64,000 bases of DNA, taken from CBDANZ01 sp965197865 (GTDB taxonomy: Bacteria > Acidobacteriota > Vicinamibacteria > Vicinamibacterales > CAVVIG01). The translations under genes and the position numbers were made by a program. The stretch spans positions 310,001 to 374,000 of the forward strand of contig CBDANZ010000004.1 of the NCBI GenBank assembly GCA_965197865.1, written 5' to 3'. Numbering within the stretch: position 1 is the stretch's first letter; each line of letters begins with the position of its first letter. The notes under the pieces were generated by a model. The model made no database searches. It was not told where the DNA came from and saw nothing but the letters and a program-made list of their open reading frames with translations. Below, one piece after another: positions 25,413 through 34,182 of the stretch.

Positions 25413-26494
25413 GGCGTTGTTGCACGAATCGTGACTGGCCCGCACGATGCCCACCGACAGGATCCTCACCTGCCGAGGCGATATGACACGGGTCGGCCGA
25501 GGGCGGTCATCCGATTCAGGATCTCGCAGCCGAGGACGACCTCACTCCCCTGCCTGGCTGGACTCCGGGCGCGAAGGCCATCGCCGATGATGGACTGGTA
25601 GCGGAAGAACGTGTTCTCCACCCGGCCCTGACGATGGTACCCTGACACCTTCTTCCAGCGGCACCGGCCGAGCGTCTTTACCAACGGGATCGTTCGATCC
25701 CGCGCGGGCGACCGCGGGCCGTGGCCAGAGACGTTCGCCGTCCTGACCGGTGGGACGACGACCGTCACACCCCGCGCCCTTGCAGTCTCGTAGATGGCGA
25801 CCGTGTCAGAGGCGGCGTCAGCGGTGACGCGCACGAGAGGGCCCTTGACCGCGGTGAGCAGATCGATGGCAATGGTCGCATCATCGCCCGTCTCCTCAGT
25901 CAACGTGTGGACACGGATCACTCCTGATTGATCGACGCCAAGGTGGAGCTTCCGCCAGCCACGCCGGCCGCGGCCACCGTGTGTCGCAGCTGCCCACTCA
26001 CCTGCCCCGACGATGGACAACCCCGTGCTGTCGAGCACGAGATGGAGGCCCTCGCCGGCCGGGACCGGTCGCAGACAGCGCCGCAGATGCTGACTGCGCC
26101 GGGAGAGCGTCGTAGAGTCGGGGACGGAGAGGTCGAGGCGCATTATCCCGAACAGGGCGTGCAGGAATCCTTCGGCTTGGCGCAGCGGGAGATGGGAGAG
26201 GAGCCGCAGGGTCAGGGCGGTCTCGGTGGCGAGATCCGAGTAGCGCCGCTGCCCGCCCCGCCGGCCACTCCGGCCGGGCGTCCAGGCAGCGATCGCTTCC
26301 GAGGACACCCACACCGTCACATCGCCGCGTCGAACGAGGGCCTGATTGTAGGCCGCCCAGTTCGCCACCCGATACTTCGTCTTATACCTGGGATGAACCT
26401 TCGACTGCATCCCCGTAGTGTGGCTCCTGCGGAGGGTCCCGAGAAGTGCGGGCCACGCCGCCCCACCCGCAGCGGGTATTCATGCAACAACGCC
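25413..26494. mobile_element. IS5-type element A, complete copy
   Basis: 1082 bp. Ends read inward GGCGTTGTTGCACGAATCGT (left) and GGCGTTGTTGCATGAATACC (right), a 16 of 17 bp match. Flanks show no convincing 3-4 bp duplication. Partial copies of its left end occur at 18865, 27493 and 53049. Confidence 0.88.
25466..26410 (-). CDS. IS5-type transposase (element A)
   Basis: A 314-residue DDE transposase. An N-terminal DUF4096-like domain (NWAAYNQALVRRGDVTVWVS) is followed by the catalytic core: Asp in LVLDSTGLSI, GRRGWRKLHLGVDQSGVI, Asp in RVTADAASDTVAIYE and Glu in GRVENTFFRYQSIIG. The second-Asp motif is usually DAAYD; here Tyr is replaced by Ser. Full length, no stops, so probably functional. 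Confidence 0.92.
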   Translation of the reverse strand: MQSKVHPRYKTKYRVANWAAYNQALVRRGDVTVWVSSEAIAAWTPGRSGRRGGQRRYSDLATETALTLRLLSHLPLRQAEGFLHALFGIMRLDLSVPDSTTLSRRSQHLRRCLRPVPAGEGLHLVLDSTGLSIVGAGEWAAATHGGRGRRGWRKLHLGVDQSGVIRVHTLTEETGDDATIAIDLLTAVKGPLVRVTADAASDTVAIYETARARGVTVVVPPVRTANVSGHGPRSPARDRTIPLVKTLGRCRWKKVSGYHRQGRVENTFFRYQSIIGDGLRARSPARQGSEVVLGCEILNRMTALGRPVSYRLGR

Positions 26495-26543
26495 ACAATG
26501 AGGCCACACGTGCGGGGATGGAACCGTGATCGAATGGACCGGT

Positions 26544-27440
26544 TCAGTTGCCGAGCCGGCGTTTGACTGTCAGCATCAGCGTCCAGGATCGCGCGCCGGT
26601 AAACGCATTGTGGTTGGGGAGGTCGGGGTCCCGCTCGTGAAACGGGTGAAGTGAGTATCGACCGCTGGCTTCAATATCGCCCACCATCGAATAGGTCAGC
26701 TTCAGTCCCACTAATGTCTTGTCGTTGAGGCTGTAATCGATCCCGGCGTGCAGGTGGCCGGCCCAGACCATGTCGGACAGGTCAGCGTCCTGGCGGCTAT
26801 TGTAGAACGACAGAGGCGGATTGTAAGCTGGAGCATTATCCGAGGTGTCCTCGTACTCGGAGGAGAAGTGCAACCCAGACACCTCGATGAACGCGGGACC
26901 CAGCCCACCACCCAGGTATGGGGAAATACGGCCGAACGTATCCTGAAAATCGTAGTACGCATTGAGTGTAAGCGCGCGCACGGCGAGATGGTCGATCGAA
27001 GCCTGACTCTTGGATACGACCGAACTACCGCTTCGGGCCCGCAGAGGCGTCCCATCGTACTCGGTGATGCTGCGAAACATCTGGTCAAGTCCGTTGTTGC
27101 GCTGCCCGAACGAGAACTCCAGGCGAGTGCGATCAAAAAAACGGCCGGCTGAAACCTCGAACACGGCTCCGGCAGCGGCCACGATATCGTAACGCCATCG
27201 GTATCCGGAGAGTTTGGGAACGGGGTCCGCATCAAAACATGCGTCCGTCGGATAGCAGGTCGACTCCCGATTCCAGCCCTCCTGATCGATGTCGGCTACC
27301 CAATTTGCCCCAATGCTCCCGCCGACGTACCACCCAGCACGCGGCATTCCTCCGGCCCCGCTTTGGGCCCATACGTCGGCGGCCGAACCGAGGACCAGCA
27401 TGCCACCGACGGTGAATGCGATGAACGATGCACCACGCAT
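26544..27440 (-). CDS. Outer-membrane beta-barrel protein
   Basis: A 298-residue exported protein. The ATG at 27440 gives a proper signal peptide (RGASFIAFTVGGMLVLGSAA, cleavage near VWAQ); a longer reading begins inside an IS remnant. The mature part has alternating beta strands: GWYVGGSIGANWVADID, ALTLNAYYDFQDTFGRISPY then LGGGLGPAFIEV, and a C-terminal strand SWTLMLTVKRRLGN. The pattern fits an OmpX/Opacity-like 8-strand barrel in the outer membrane, with a Cys pair (TCYPTDACF) in an early loop. Function unknown. It is isolated between IS remnants. Confidence 0.75.
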   Translation of the reverse strand: MRGASFIAFTVGGMLVLGSAADVWAQSGAGGMPRAGWYVGGSIGANWVADIDQEGWNRESTCYPTDACFDADPVPKLSGYRWRYDIVAAAGAVFEVSAGRFFDRTRLEFSFGQRNNGLDQMFRSITEYDGTPLRARSGSSVVSKSQASIDHLAVRALTLNAYYDFQDTFGRISPYLGGGLGPAFIEVSGLHFSSEYEDTSDNAPAYNPPLSFYNSRQDADLSDMVWAGHLHAGIDYSLNDKTLVGLKLTYSMVGDIEASGRYSLHPFHERDPDLPNHNAFTGARSWTLMLTVKRRLGN

Positions 27441-27492
27441 GAATACCCCCGTCAAATGATTCCTGCTTTGTTGACATATTCGAGATGAATAG

Positions 27493-27540
27493 CGGCGTTG
27501 TTGCACGAATCGTAACTGCCCCTCGGCCTCGCCGATTCGC
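27493..27540. mobile_element. Solo end of IS5-type element
   Basis: GGCGTTGTTGCACGAATCGT again, followed by only a few more bases similar to the left end of the element at 25413. It is a short remnant upstream of the IS630-type pseudogene. Confidence 0.55.
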
Positions 27541-27638
27541 TAAACTAAACAGGATCGCGCGGAGCGCGATCCACTCTCTGGTTGACTTGTGATCGCAAGG
27601 GGATCACTGTGTCCCGATCACCCACAACGGAGGTGGTC

Positions 27639-28334
27639 ATGGGACGTTGCAAGAACGGCGAGGCGATCAGCCCCGCGGGGCGATCGGGAGCGGCGAGGAA
27701 GGCGTTACGGCGATTTCTCGACGAGGCACGGAGCCACAACGACCTCGATGTCTGGCGTCGAGCCCGCGGGGTGCTCGGATATCCCGAGGGTCGGCGCGGC
27801 GTGGACCTGGCGGCGGAACTCGATGTCACGCGCGGGTCCGTCAACCGGTGGCTGCAATGGTACGACGCGCTCGGCGTGGAGGGGCTGATCACCGGGACAC
27901 CACCGGGGCCGACGCCCAAGCTGAGTGCGGCCCACCGCGACGAGCTGACCACGTTGATCGAATCGGGGTCGAGCGCGGCCGGATAGACCAGCGGTGTCTG
28001 GACCGGACCCATGATCGGCGACCTGATCGCGCAGCGCTTTGGCGTCCGGTACCACAACCACCACGTGCCGCGGCTCCTGCATGAACTCGGCTTCTCCGTG
28101 CCGCGGCCCCGCCGACGCCTGGCCCGCGCGGATGCGGAGGCCCAGGCCGTGTGGCTGCGCGAGAAGGTTCCCCGCATTAAAAAAAAGCGGCCGCCTGCCG
28201 CGGCGTAATCATGTACGAAGACGAGGCCAGTTTCTGGCTCGACGGCACGCTGCACCAGACGTAGGCCCGCGTCGGTGTGCAGCCCCGTGTCGACACATTC
28301 GGCATGCGCAAGACTGCCCATATCTTCGGCGCCC
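27639..28334 (+). pseudogene. IS630-type transposase, broken
   Basis: The frame starts MGRCKNGEAISPAGRSGAAR with a helix-turn-helix (GVDLAAELDVTRGSVNRWLQ). TAG at 27984-27986 interrupts it, then the same frame continues MIGDLIAQRFGVRYHNHHVP and RLLHELGFSVPRPRRRLARA. After an A-run (28181-28187) the frame shifts to VIMYEDEASFWLDGTLHQT (catalytic DE region) with another TAG, probably from TGG, and ends RVDTFGMRKTAHIFGA. The last third is missing, replaced by an integrase piece. Confidence 0.75.
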
Positions 28335-28511
28335 TTCGACCGCTACAACATCATCAACGAGCAGGAACTGCTCGACGCCGGGGATCAGCTGGTCGCCTAT
28401 CTGAAACAGCACGCACAGGCGACGCCGCGTGGCGGGCGGCCCCACCCGACCCGCACCGCCGCTCCGCGCACCGTTCCGTCCCTCCGCCTCGTGCGACGCA
28501 CCACCGCGTAA
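28335..28511 (+). pseudogene. C-terminal end of a tyrosine recombinase
   Basis: The frame begins FDRYNIINEQELLDAGDQLV then AYLKQHAQATP. In phage-type integrases the catalytic Tyr is followed by a 'xIFDRYNIxxExDL' stretch, so this matches the region just after the active site. It is joined directly to the broken IS630 frame. The rest to the TAA is low-complexity (Arg/Pro/Thr). Confidence 0.5.
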
Positions 28512-28926
28512 GAGCGGCCCCCCGGCGTGGCAACCCGACGTCTTCACACGCGGGTATCAGCGGGTACGTACCGGAGACGGGGCTGCACCCGGGCCGTGTC
28601 GCTGTCGGCTCGCCTCACGACGTCCGGGGCGCCGGATCGGCGTGATCTGCCGATTTGCGAGGGCCACGTCCGACAGTGTGTGCCCGGGAAACGGGTGCTG
28701 CGCGGGCCGTAAGCGGCCGCTTAACACCCGCTTCGTCGGCGACCGATGCAACGGGTCGCGCGGTGATGCCGTGACTGGACGGCTGGCCGGCCGAGCGGGT
28801 GCGGCCCGCTGTCGAGGACGAGCCGAGGGCATCCAATGGCCGGGCCGGGATCGGCCGAGTCGTAGGTACGATCGGAGAAAAAGAGCGCTTCCGTACTGGG
28901 GCGACCCGCCAGTGTCCGTGCCCCCG
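28512..28926. other. No gene recognised
   Basis: About 415 bases between the recombinase remnant and the IS6-type fragment. Frames on the minus strand continue out of the IS6 fragment but show no transposase motifs; probably scrambled remnants. Confidence 0.4.
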
Positions 28927-29082
28927 CCGGATCGCTTCGTAGGACACCGTGATGCCGCGTTGGGCCAGGAGATCTTCGACATCGCGAAAGCTCACTCCGA
29001 AGCGGTGATACAGCCAGACGGCGTGGCTGATGATTTCGGGAGGAAAGCGGTATCTGTGGTAGCTCGGCGTGTCGCGTTTCAT
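28927..29082 (-). pseudogene. N-terminal fragment of an IS6-family transposase
   Basis: ATG at 29082 opens MKRDTPSYHRYRFPPEIISH, AVWLYHRFGVSFRDVEDLLA and QRGITVSYEAIRR, the highly conserved start of IS6/IS26-type transposases (RFPxEII, WLYxRFxLSxRDVEELLAxRG). The match stops where 'W' and the DDE core should follow. Confidence 0.8.
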
Positions 29083-29226
29083 CGACCAAGTCTGCCACGC
29101 TCCCACGGAACTTAACAGTACCTCCAGCGGAGCGGGGCGGCCCTGTCCTCGGTCACCCGTGACGAAGTGCTAAGACCGACCCTATAATCAGGCCCACTCC
29201 GACCGTTCGGATAGGGAGGAACCGTC

Positions 29227-30075
29227 ATGAAGCACGTCGCCCTTCTTCTCTTTCTCGTAGTTCTGGCGACCGGCAGCGTGGCTTCGGCGCCGGCGCAATC
29301 GCCCGAGCTGGAGACCGTTCTGTCGCGCGTCGGCGAGTACGTCGAGCAGTACTACACGCGCACGCAGAGAATCCTGGTGGAGGAGACAGTAATCCTGCAG
29401 CCGCTCAGCCGGAGCTTGTCGTTCGAAGGCTTCGCGCGGCGGCTGGAATACGAGCTTCGTGTCGAATGGGATCCGTCGGCAACCGAGGAACCGGCGACGG
29501 TAGTCCGGGAACTGGTCCGTGCGAGTGGGCCGCGACTCGGCCCGCCTGATCAGCCGGATTGTATGGACCCGCGCACGGTCTCCCCCGAGCCGCTGGCGTT
29601 TCTGTTGCCGGATCGGCGCAACGCGTTCAGTTTCGAGGTGGCCGGCTCGACGCGCGTCAACGACCGCGAGGCCGTGATGCTCGACTACCGAGTCGTGGCG
29701 CGCACGCAGCCCACGGCGGAATGGACCGGTCAGTGCGCCTGGGTCGACCTGTCTGGTCGTACGCGCGGGCGCGTCTGGGCGGATGCGAATACTTTCGAGA
29801 TCCTCCGCTTCGACGAGCACCTGATCGGGCTCGTCGACATCCCGCGCCCACGCGATCGGAGCGCCTACGGGCCGCGATGGTTCACCTTCGAGCGAGCCGA
29901 CAGCTCGATTCGCTACCAGCACGTGACGTTCGAGAATCCAGACGAGACCCTCATGCTATCGGCGCGGATCGAGAGTACGACCGTCGTCCGGAACTCCGGT
30001 GTTCCGCGGCTGCGCACCGTACAGACCTACGACAACTACCGTAGGTTCGTCACCGATTCGCGGATCGTCCCATAG
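29227..30075 (+). CDS. Secreted protein, Acidobacteria-type, unknown function
   Basis: A 282-residue exported protein. A signal peptide (MKHVALLLFLVVLATGSVAS, cleavage near APAQ) precedes an all-soluble domain: LETVLSRVGEYVEQYYTRTQ, ILVEETVILQP, RLEYELRVEWDPSA, then GRVWADANTFEILRFDEHLI and a C-terminal ESTTVVRNSGVPRLRTVQTY plus NYRRFVTDSRI. I know this layout from many unnamed Acidobacteriota/Vicinamibacteria proteins. GGGAGGAA lies 5 bases before the ATG. The 'TFEILR' and beta-strand pattern suggest a LolA/outer-membrane-lipoprotein-sorting-like fold, but that is a guess. Intact and probably host core. Confidence 0.8.
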   Translation: MKHVALLLFLVVLATGSVASAPAQSPELETVLSRVGEYVEQYYTRTQRILVEETVILQPLSRSLSFEGFARRLEYELRVEWDPSATEEPATVVRELVRASGPRLGPPDQPDCMDPRTVSPEPLAFLLPDRRNAFSFEVAGSTRVNDREAVMLDYRVVARTQPTAEWTGQCAWVDLSGRTRGRVWADANTFEILRFDEHLIGLVDIPRPRDRSAYGPRWFTFERADSSIRYQHVTFENPDETLMLSARIESTTVVRNSGVPRLRTVQTYDNYRRFVTDSRIVP

Positions 30076-30109
30076 TCTCATTTCGCGCCTGTCCGTCTCG
30101 AATTCGTTG

Positions 30110-31195
30110 TCAGGCCGCCACTGGGAGCTGGACCAGGTCCCGGCAGTGGGAGACCAAACGGACATTGTTCAGCTCGGCACGGGCCACCATGTGTCCGCTG
30201 GCGAAGGTCGACGGCGTGTGGCCCTTCAACGACGCGTGGCTGCGTACCTCGTTGTAGTAGGCCTGGAAGTCGGCAAGTGTCCGGTCAAGATCACGGGCAT
30301 TCCAGAACAGCACATGGTCGAGAAATTCTCGCCGCGTCGTGCCGATCAGGCGCTCCACGAAGGGGTGTGACCGGGGCACATGAGGCACGGGCTTGACTTC
30401 GGCGATCTCCAGAATCCGCAGGTTCGCTGTCCAACGGTGCGCCTCGAACAGCGGATCATGATCGGTGCTGAGATGTCGCGGGGCGCCCAGACCATGCATG
30501 GCGGCGTTGAACATGCGGCAGAGGTCGGCGCCATTGACCGGACCGCGGTGCACTCCGACGAGGCGGCGCGTGAATTGGTCCATGACCACGAGCACCCAGT
30601 CGCTCCGGAGCACGATGGACTCGCATCGAAAGAGGTCCACGCTCCACAGGCTGTCTGTCGTGTGTCCGATGAACGACAACCACGAGGGCTCGGTGCCGTC
30701 CGGGATGGGGCGATAGTGTGTCGACAGCACGCGGCACACGACGTTCTTATCGATGTTGGCCCCGAACGTTCGCGAGATGATGCGCGCAATCCGTGGACAG
30801 CCGAACCGAGGATTCCGCGACTTGAGCTCGACGATGGCCTGGATGAGTGCCTCGCTCGGCCCCTTCGGTCTGGGCTTCTTCGGGCACTCGCTCGACGAAA
30901 ACAGTCGGCGGTGCTTGCGACGCACCAATGCCTGATGCAACGCCAGGAGCGTCGAGGGGCGTACGCCGATGGCAACCTTTCGGATCCGTCCTGGGCTGAG
31001 GAAGAGTGACCCGAATCCGAACAGCAGCCGGTCATTCGCTGTCAGGTGCGGCGCCCGCCGGCGAGGACGGCGCAAGACGAGCAGTTACTGCTTGAGCAGA
31101 AGATTCTCTGCGATCACCGCTCGCACGCCACCGCGGCCACACAGCGTCGCGGTCATGACGGCCAAGTGAAGCAGAGTGAGCAGGAGGTCCTTCAT
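30110..31195 (-). pseudogene. Integrase-core transposase with one nonsense codon
   Basis: The natural start is the ATG at 31195 (MKDLLLTLLHLAVMTATLCG, AVIAENLLLKQ). TAA follows at the next codon, where relatives have CAA (LLLKQQLLVL), a single C-to-T change. The same frame continues LLVLRRPRRRAPHLTANDRL and the full catalytic core: Asp in SLWSVDLFRCES, Asp in LSTDHDPLFEA, Glu in HPFVERLIGTTRREFLD. A TTG at 31075 could restart translation and give a 321-residue protein. Terminal repeats were not found, so the boundaries of the element are unknown. Confidence 0.75.
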
Positions 31196-31281
31196 GTGCG
31201 AGACAGCGTAGGCCAGACGTCAGGCGCCACGTAACGTTGCCTCAATCCTGGATTCAGCAAGAGAATTGGGAATTCGAGACG

Positions 31282-31432
31282 CACAGCGTCGGCGTCACCC
31301 TGCTCGGCGGCCAGACGGAACCACCGGGTGGCTTCGGCAATGCACGACCGACGCTGCGACGGTTGCGCTGACTGCGGACGAACATCACCACTGCGACAAG
31401 CCGGCAACGGCAACAACGGCGCTCTTCCTCAT
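31282..31432 (-). pseudogene. Sel1-repeat protein remnant
   Basis: GGAGG followed by ATG at 31432 opens MRKSAVVAVAG, the beginning of a signal peptide. It soon meets a stop in frame; in another frame the text EATRWFRLAAEQGDADAV is a Sel1 repeat. Two frameshifts or more separate the pieces, and the rest of the gene is missing. It is related to the intact Sel1 gene at 7304. Confidence 0.5.
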
Positions 31433-31459
31433 GACGTCCTCCGTCCGATGATTCCCGGT

Positions 31460-32262
31460 ATCCGAAATTGATCGCCGGGCCGGTTGCCACGCATTCACGC
31501 GCACTTGCGCGAGCTCCCGCCTGCTTCCCTCCGCTGGCGCAGGTGTTGTATCCGGCGGCGACCAGATGTCGCGGGTCGCGTCTTTCTCACGCCTCTAAAG
31601 ACGTATGGCGGGAGAGAACCGGATAGGCAGGGCGGAAAAATGTTGGGCTAGGCGGTCCCGGGGACCTCGGCGAGTGCGGCGGCGAAGGCGGGCGCGGTGC
31701 CCGGTCGCCCCACCAGGGGGCAGTCAGGATCGACGCCGCCGCTGTCGGCCCGACGGCCGCGAGGCTCTGGCGCCGGATGCGGCTCCGCACCTCCTCGATC
31801 CGATCAGCATGTGTCGCAAACGGTCGTTTGCGACACACCGGCCAGGGCGCCGTCAGACGCGCGCCGGCGTGTGTCTTAAACCGTGTCTGATTCTATGTCT
31901 TGCAGACGTCGAGCGAAAGAGAGTGGCTCGGAGACCCGTTACTGACACGCTGGCGACGGTCGGCCCTGTTTCCCTTCCGCAACGTCGTCAAAACATGGTT
32001 TCACGGCACCACCGAACACGCTGCACAGTTGTCGTGTGTCCGATGGATTGCACCAGGTTGCTGGATCGGAACCGGCGGTGAGTGCTGCGGCGTCATTGGG
32101 GCACGACTCTCTTGACTGTTTTCTGGAGCGTCGGCGTTACCTGTGGGTCCTTGAGATCGTCAACCCCGCGATAGAGGGTGGTGCTAAGGCTCAGCTGTTT
32201 CACGAGGCTGTTAATCCTCGGCGTTCACAAGAGCGGGGTGATGGGCCGATGGACCGGCCAGG
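31460..32262. other. No gene recognised; holds one palindrome
   Basis: About 800 bases before brnA. Frames on both strands lack family-like motifs. The one notable structure is the palindrome at 31811-31836. Confidence 0.4.
31811..31836. repeat. Perfect 12 bp palindrome, possible recombinase site
   Basis: GTGTCGCAAACG, two bases GT, then CGTTTGCGACAC. A near copy with its preceding context (CCGATCAGC(A/G)TGTGTCG) lies at 59443-59468, just after an integrase N-terminal fragment. The shape and the association with a tyrosine recombinase piece suggest a crossover or end site; no function is proven. Confidence 0.45.
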
Positions 32263-32263
32263 A

Positions 32264-32530
32264 TCAGACCTCCTTGAGGGATCCGGCAGCGTACTTGTGC
32301 AACAGGCTCGAGATCAGGGTCTGGTACGGCAGCCCCTCGGCAAGTGCGCGCTTCTGGATCGCCTCCAGATCCTTGCTCGAAAGCCGAATATTCAGCCGGC
32401 GGTCCTTGCGGAACGTGGCCTTGGCGTAGCGAGCGTAGCGCGTTCGTTCTTGCTTGTCGCCACTGGTAGACTTCCACTCTCCGCGCTCGACTGACTCGAG
32501 CAAGTCCTTTTCCTTGGCGTCAATCTTCAT
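32264..32530 (-). CDS. brnA: BrnA-type antitoxin
   Basis: An 88-residue antitoxin that would neutralise BrnT and repress the operon. The ATG at 32530 gives MKIDAKEKDLLESVERGEWK. The C-terminal half is a ribbon-helix-helix/CopG-like region: RLNIRLSSKDLEAIQKRALA then GLPYQTLISSLLHKYAAG, close to the BrnA/CopG_antitoxin pattern. It overlaps the upstream toxin gene by 11 bases, the usual toxin-first order of brnTA. Intact. Confidence 0.8.
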   Translation of the reverse strand: MKIDAKEKDLLESVERGEWKSTSGDKQERTRYARYAKATFRKDRRLNIRLSSKDLEAIQKRALAEGLPYQTLISSLLHKYAAGSLKEV

Positions 32531-32813
32531 GGTCGTCAGACTCCTCACCGAGATACTGATTTGTGACCTTCCGACTCGGAATGATCGTCTTCAGGAAGAC
32601 CGTGTCCTCGTCCTCGACGTACGGCACCAGATACACGTAGTCGTCGCGTTGGACAATGAAGATGCGTTGGCCGGCGTAACGGTTGGGGTTCGGGTGTTCG
32701 AGAATGTCGAGCAAGTCACCGCGCTCGATATGGAACACGATGTCCTCGAACCCGATGCCACGGTCCGCTCGGAGCTTCGCGTTTTTGGCGTCGTCCCAGG
32801 CGAAGACTTTCAC
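32520..32813 (-). CDS. brnT: BrnT-type ribonuclease toxin
   Basis: A 97-residue toxin of the RelE-like BrnT family, expected to cleave RNA and stop growth when free of BrnA. The GTG at 32813 is chosen because the family starts MKVFxWDDxKNxKNxxxHGI; here MKVFAWDDAKNAKLRADRGI. ILEHPNPNRYAGQRIFIVQR and PSRKVTNQYL are the central and C-terminal parts. A palindromic operator lies 21 bases upstream. It overlaps brnA by 11 bases. Confidence 0.82.
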   Translation of the reverse strand: MKVFAWDDAKNAKLRADRGIGFEDIVFHIERGDLLDILEHPNPNRYAGQRIFIVQRDDYVYLVPYVEDEDTVFLKTIIPSRKVTNQYLGEESDDHED

Positions 32814-32833
32814 GCAGGACAGCGTAGCATAAC

Positions 32834-32852
32834 GTGTGCCCAATAGGCACAC
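32834..32852. promoter_or_regulatory. Palindromic operator of brnTA
   Basis: GTGTGCC CAATA GGCACAC, a perfect 7 bp inverted repeat with 5 bp spacer, centred about 30 bases upstream of the brnT start. Ribbon-helix-helix antitoxins autoregulate through such repeats, so BrnA is the likely binder. Confidence 0.6.
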
Positions 32853-32881
32853 ATTGGCGTCTGCTAAACTGTGCCCTGAGG

Positions 32882-33092
32882 CGATCTACCCCGCGCGTGC
32901 GGGGGAAACGCAAGGGCGTCGGAGGTGGCACCTTTGGAGTTAGGTCCATCCTCGCGCGTGCGGGGGAAACGTCCAGGCCCCGGGTCCGGTTAGCTCAACA
33001 ACGGGTCCATCCCCGCGCGTGCGGGGAAAACATTGAAGACGGAGGGTTAGAGATCCGCGATCAGGGTCCATCCCCGCGCGTGCGGGGGAAAC
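32882..33092 (-). CRISPR. Orphan type I-E CRISPR array, 4 repeats and 3 spacers
   Basis: Repeats at 32882-32909, 32943-32970, 33004-33031 and 33065-33092; plus-strand consensus GGTCCATCCCCGCGCGTGCG then GGGGAAAC (28 bp). Spacers are all 33 bp, giving the 61 bp period of type I-E. In the opposite orientation the repeat ends GGGGATGGACC, as in known actinobacterial and Thermus I-E repeats, so transcription is taken as minus strand. The leftmost repeat has five changes in its first seven bases, as expected for the leader-distal end. The rightmost repeat is followed after 2 bases by an IS5-type terminus, so the leader is gone. No cas gene is present in the window. Confidence 0.9.
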
Positions 33093-33094
33093 GT

Positions 33095-34182
33095 GGCGTT
33101 GGTGCATGAATCGAACCCCACCCAGAACGATCCCGACCCAGGGGACTTTCATCGGCCGATGGCGTACGAGTCTGGCCTTCCCAGGTCGGTCATCTGATTC
33201 AAGATGTGGCACGCGATGAGCACCTCGGCTTGTTGCCCTCCGGGAGCTCGGGCGCGAAGGCGATCCCCGATGATCGACTTGTACCGGAAGACGGCGTTCT
33301 CCACGCGGGCCTGCCGATAGTACCCAGCCTCCGCCTTCCACCGACGGCGCCCGATCTGCTTCATCTTCCGGATCGTGCGATCCCGAGCGCTCGACCGTGG
33401 TCTCCGTCGCGACACCCGTGCCGCCTTGTTCGGAGGGACCACGACGATTGCGTCCCGGGCCGTGGCCGCCGCGTAGAACGCGATCGTGTCGTAGGCCGCG
33501 TCGGCCGTGACGCGTGCGAGGTCGGCGTGGAGCGCCTCGATCAAACCGACACCGGTCGTCGCGTCGTCGACCGTCGCCTCGGTCAACGTGTGGGCCACGA
33601 TCACACCCGCCCCGTCGACGCCGAGATGGAGCTTCTTCCAGCCGCGCTGGCCGCGACCGCCGTGCTTGGCCGGGGCCCACTCACCTTCGCCGGCGATCGA
33701 GAGGCCCGTGCTATCGACGAGGAGATGAATCGGCCCCTTGACCGGGACGCGGTGCAGCCCGACGGCCAGGTACCGACTCCGGCGAGAAAGTGTGGTGTGG
33801 TCGGGCGCCTCGAGATCGACGTCCATCGAGGCGAGGACCGACCGCACAAAGCCCTCCGCTTGGCGCAAGGGCAGACGGAAGACAAGTCGGAGTGTCAACG
33901 TGGTGCTGATCGCGAGATCCGAGAACCGCTGCTGCCCGCCCGGTTGACCAGACGGCGACGGTCGCCACGCGTCCCGCGCGTCGGCAGACAGCCACAGCGT
34001 CACGTCGCCTCGCTGGACCAGCGCTCGGTCGTATGCCGGCCAATTCCCGACGTGGTATTTCGTCTTGTACTTCGGTTGAATCCTCGACTTCATAGCGAGA
34101 TCGTGCGCCACGGGCCCTCAACACGGCCAGGACCTCGACGCTCGCCCACGGGCGCCAAGCTGAGGAGCCGTGCACCAACGCC
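33095..34182. mobile_element. IS5-type element B
   Basis: 1088 bp with ends GGCGTTGGTGCATGAATCG and, read inward from the right, GGCGTTGGTGCACGG. On its left is the last CRISPR repeat; on its right it abuts the middle of an IS256 transposase gene, so it inserted into that IS256 copy and the other half was later lost. Confidence 0.85.
33149..34111 (-). CDS. IS5-type transposase (element B)
   Basis: A 320-residue DDE transposase, clearly related to the one at 25466 but diverged. Core motifs: Asp in LLVDSTGLSIAGEGEW, RGWKKLHLGVDGAG, Asp in RVTADAAYDTIAFY (with the normal Tyr) and Glu in ARVENAVFRYKSIIG. A start at the Met 6 codons further in (34093) is equally likely. Intact. Confidence 0.92.
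   Translation of the reverse strand: MAHDLAMKSRIQPKYKTKYHVGNWPAYDRALVQRGDVTLWLSADARDAWRPSPSGQPGGQQRFSDLAISTTLTLRLVFRLPLRQAEGFVRSVLASMDVDLEAPDHTTLSRRSRYLAVGLHRVPVKGPIHLLVDSTGLSIAGEGEWAPAKHGGRGQRGWKKLHLGVDGAGVIVAHTLTEATVDDATTGVGLIEALHADLARVTADAAYDTIAFYAAATARDAIVVVPPNKAARVSRRRPRSSARDRTIRKMKQIGRRRWKAEAGYYRQARVENAVFRYKSIIGDRLRARAPGGQQAEVLIACHILNQMTDLGRPDSYAIGR

Noticed and set aside
32881..33092. CRISPR transcribed on the plus strand with leader at the left
   Set aside because: The degenerate repeat is the left one and the repeat's ATGGACC end matches known I-E repeats in the minus orientation; a short left flank contains the brnTA operator, not a leader.
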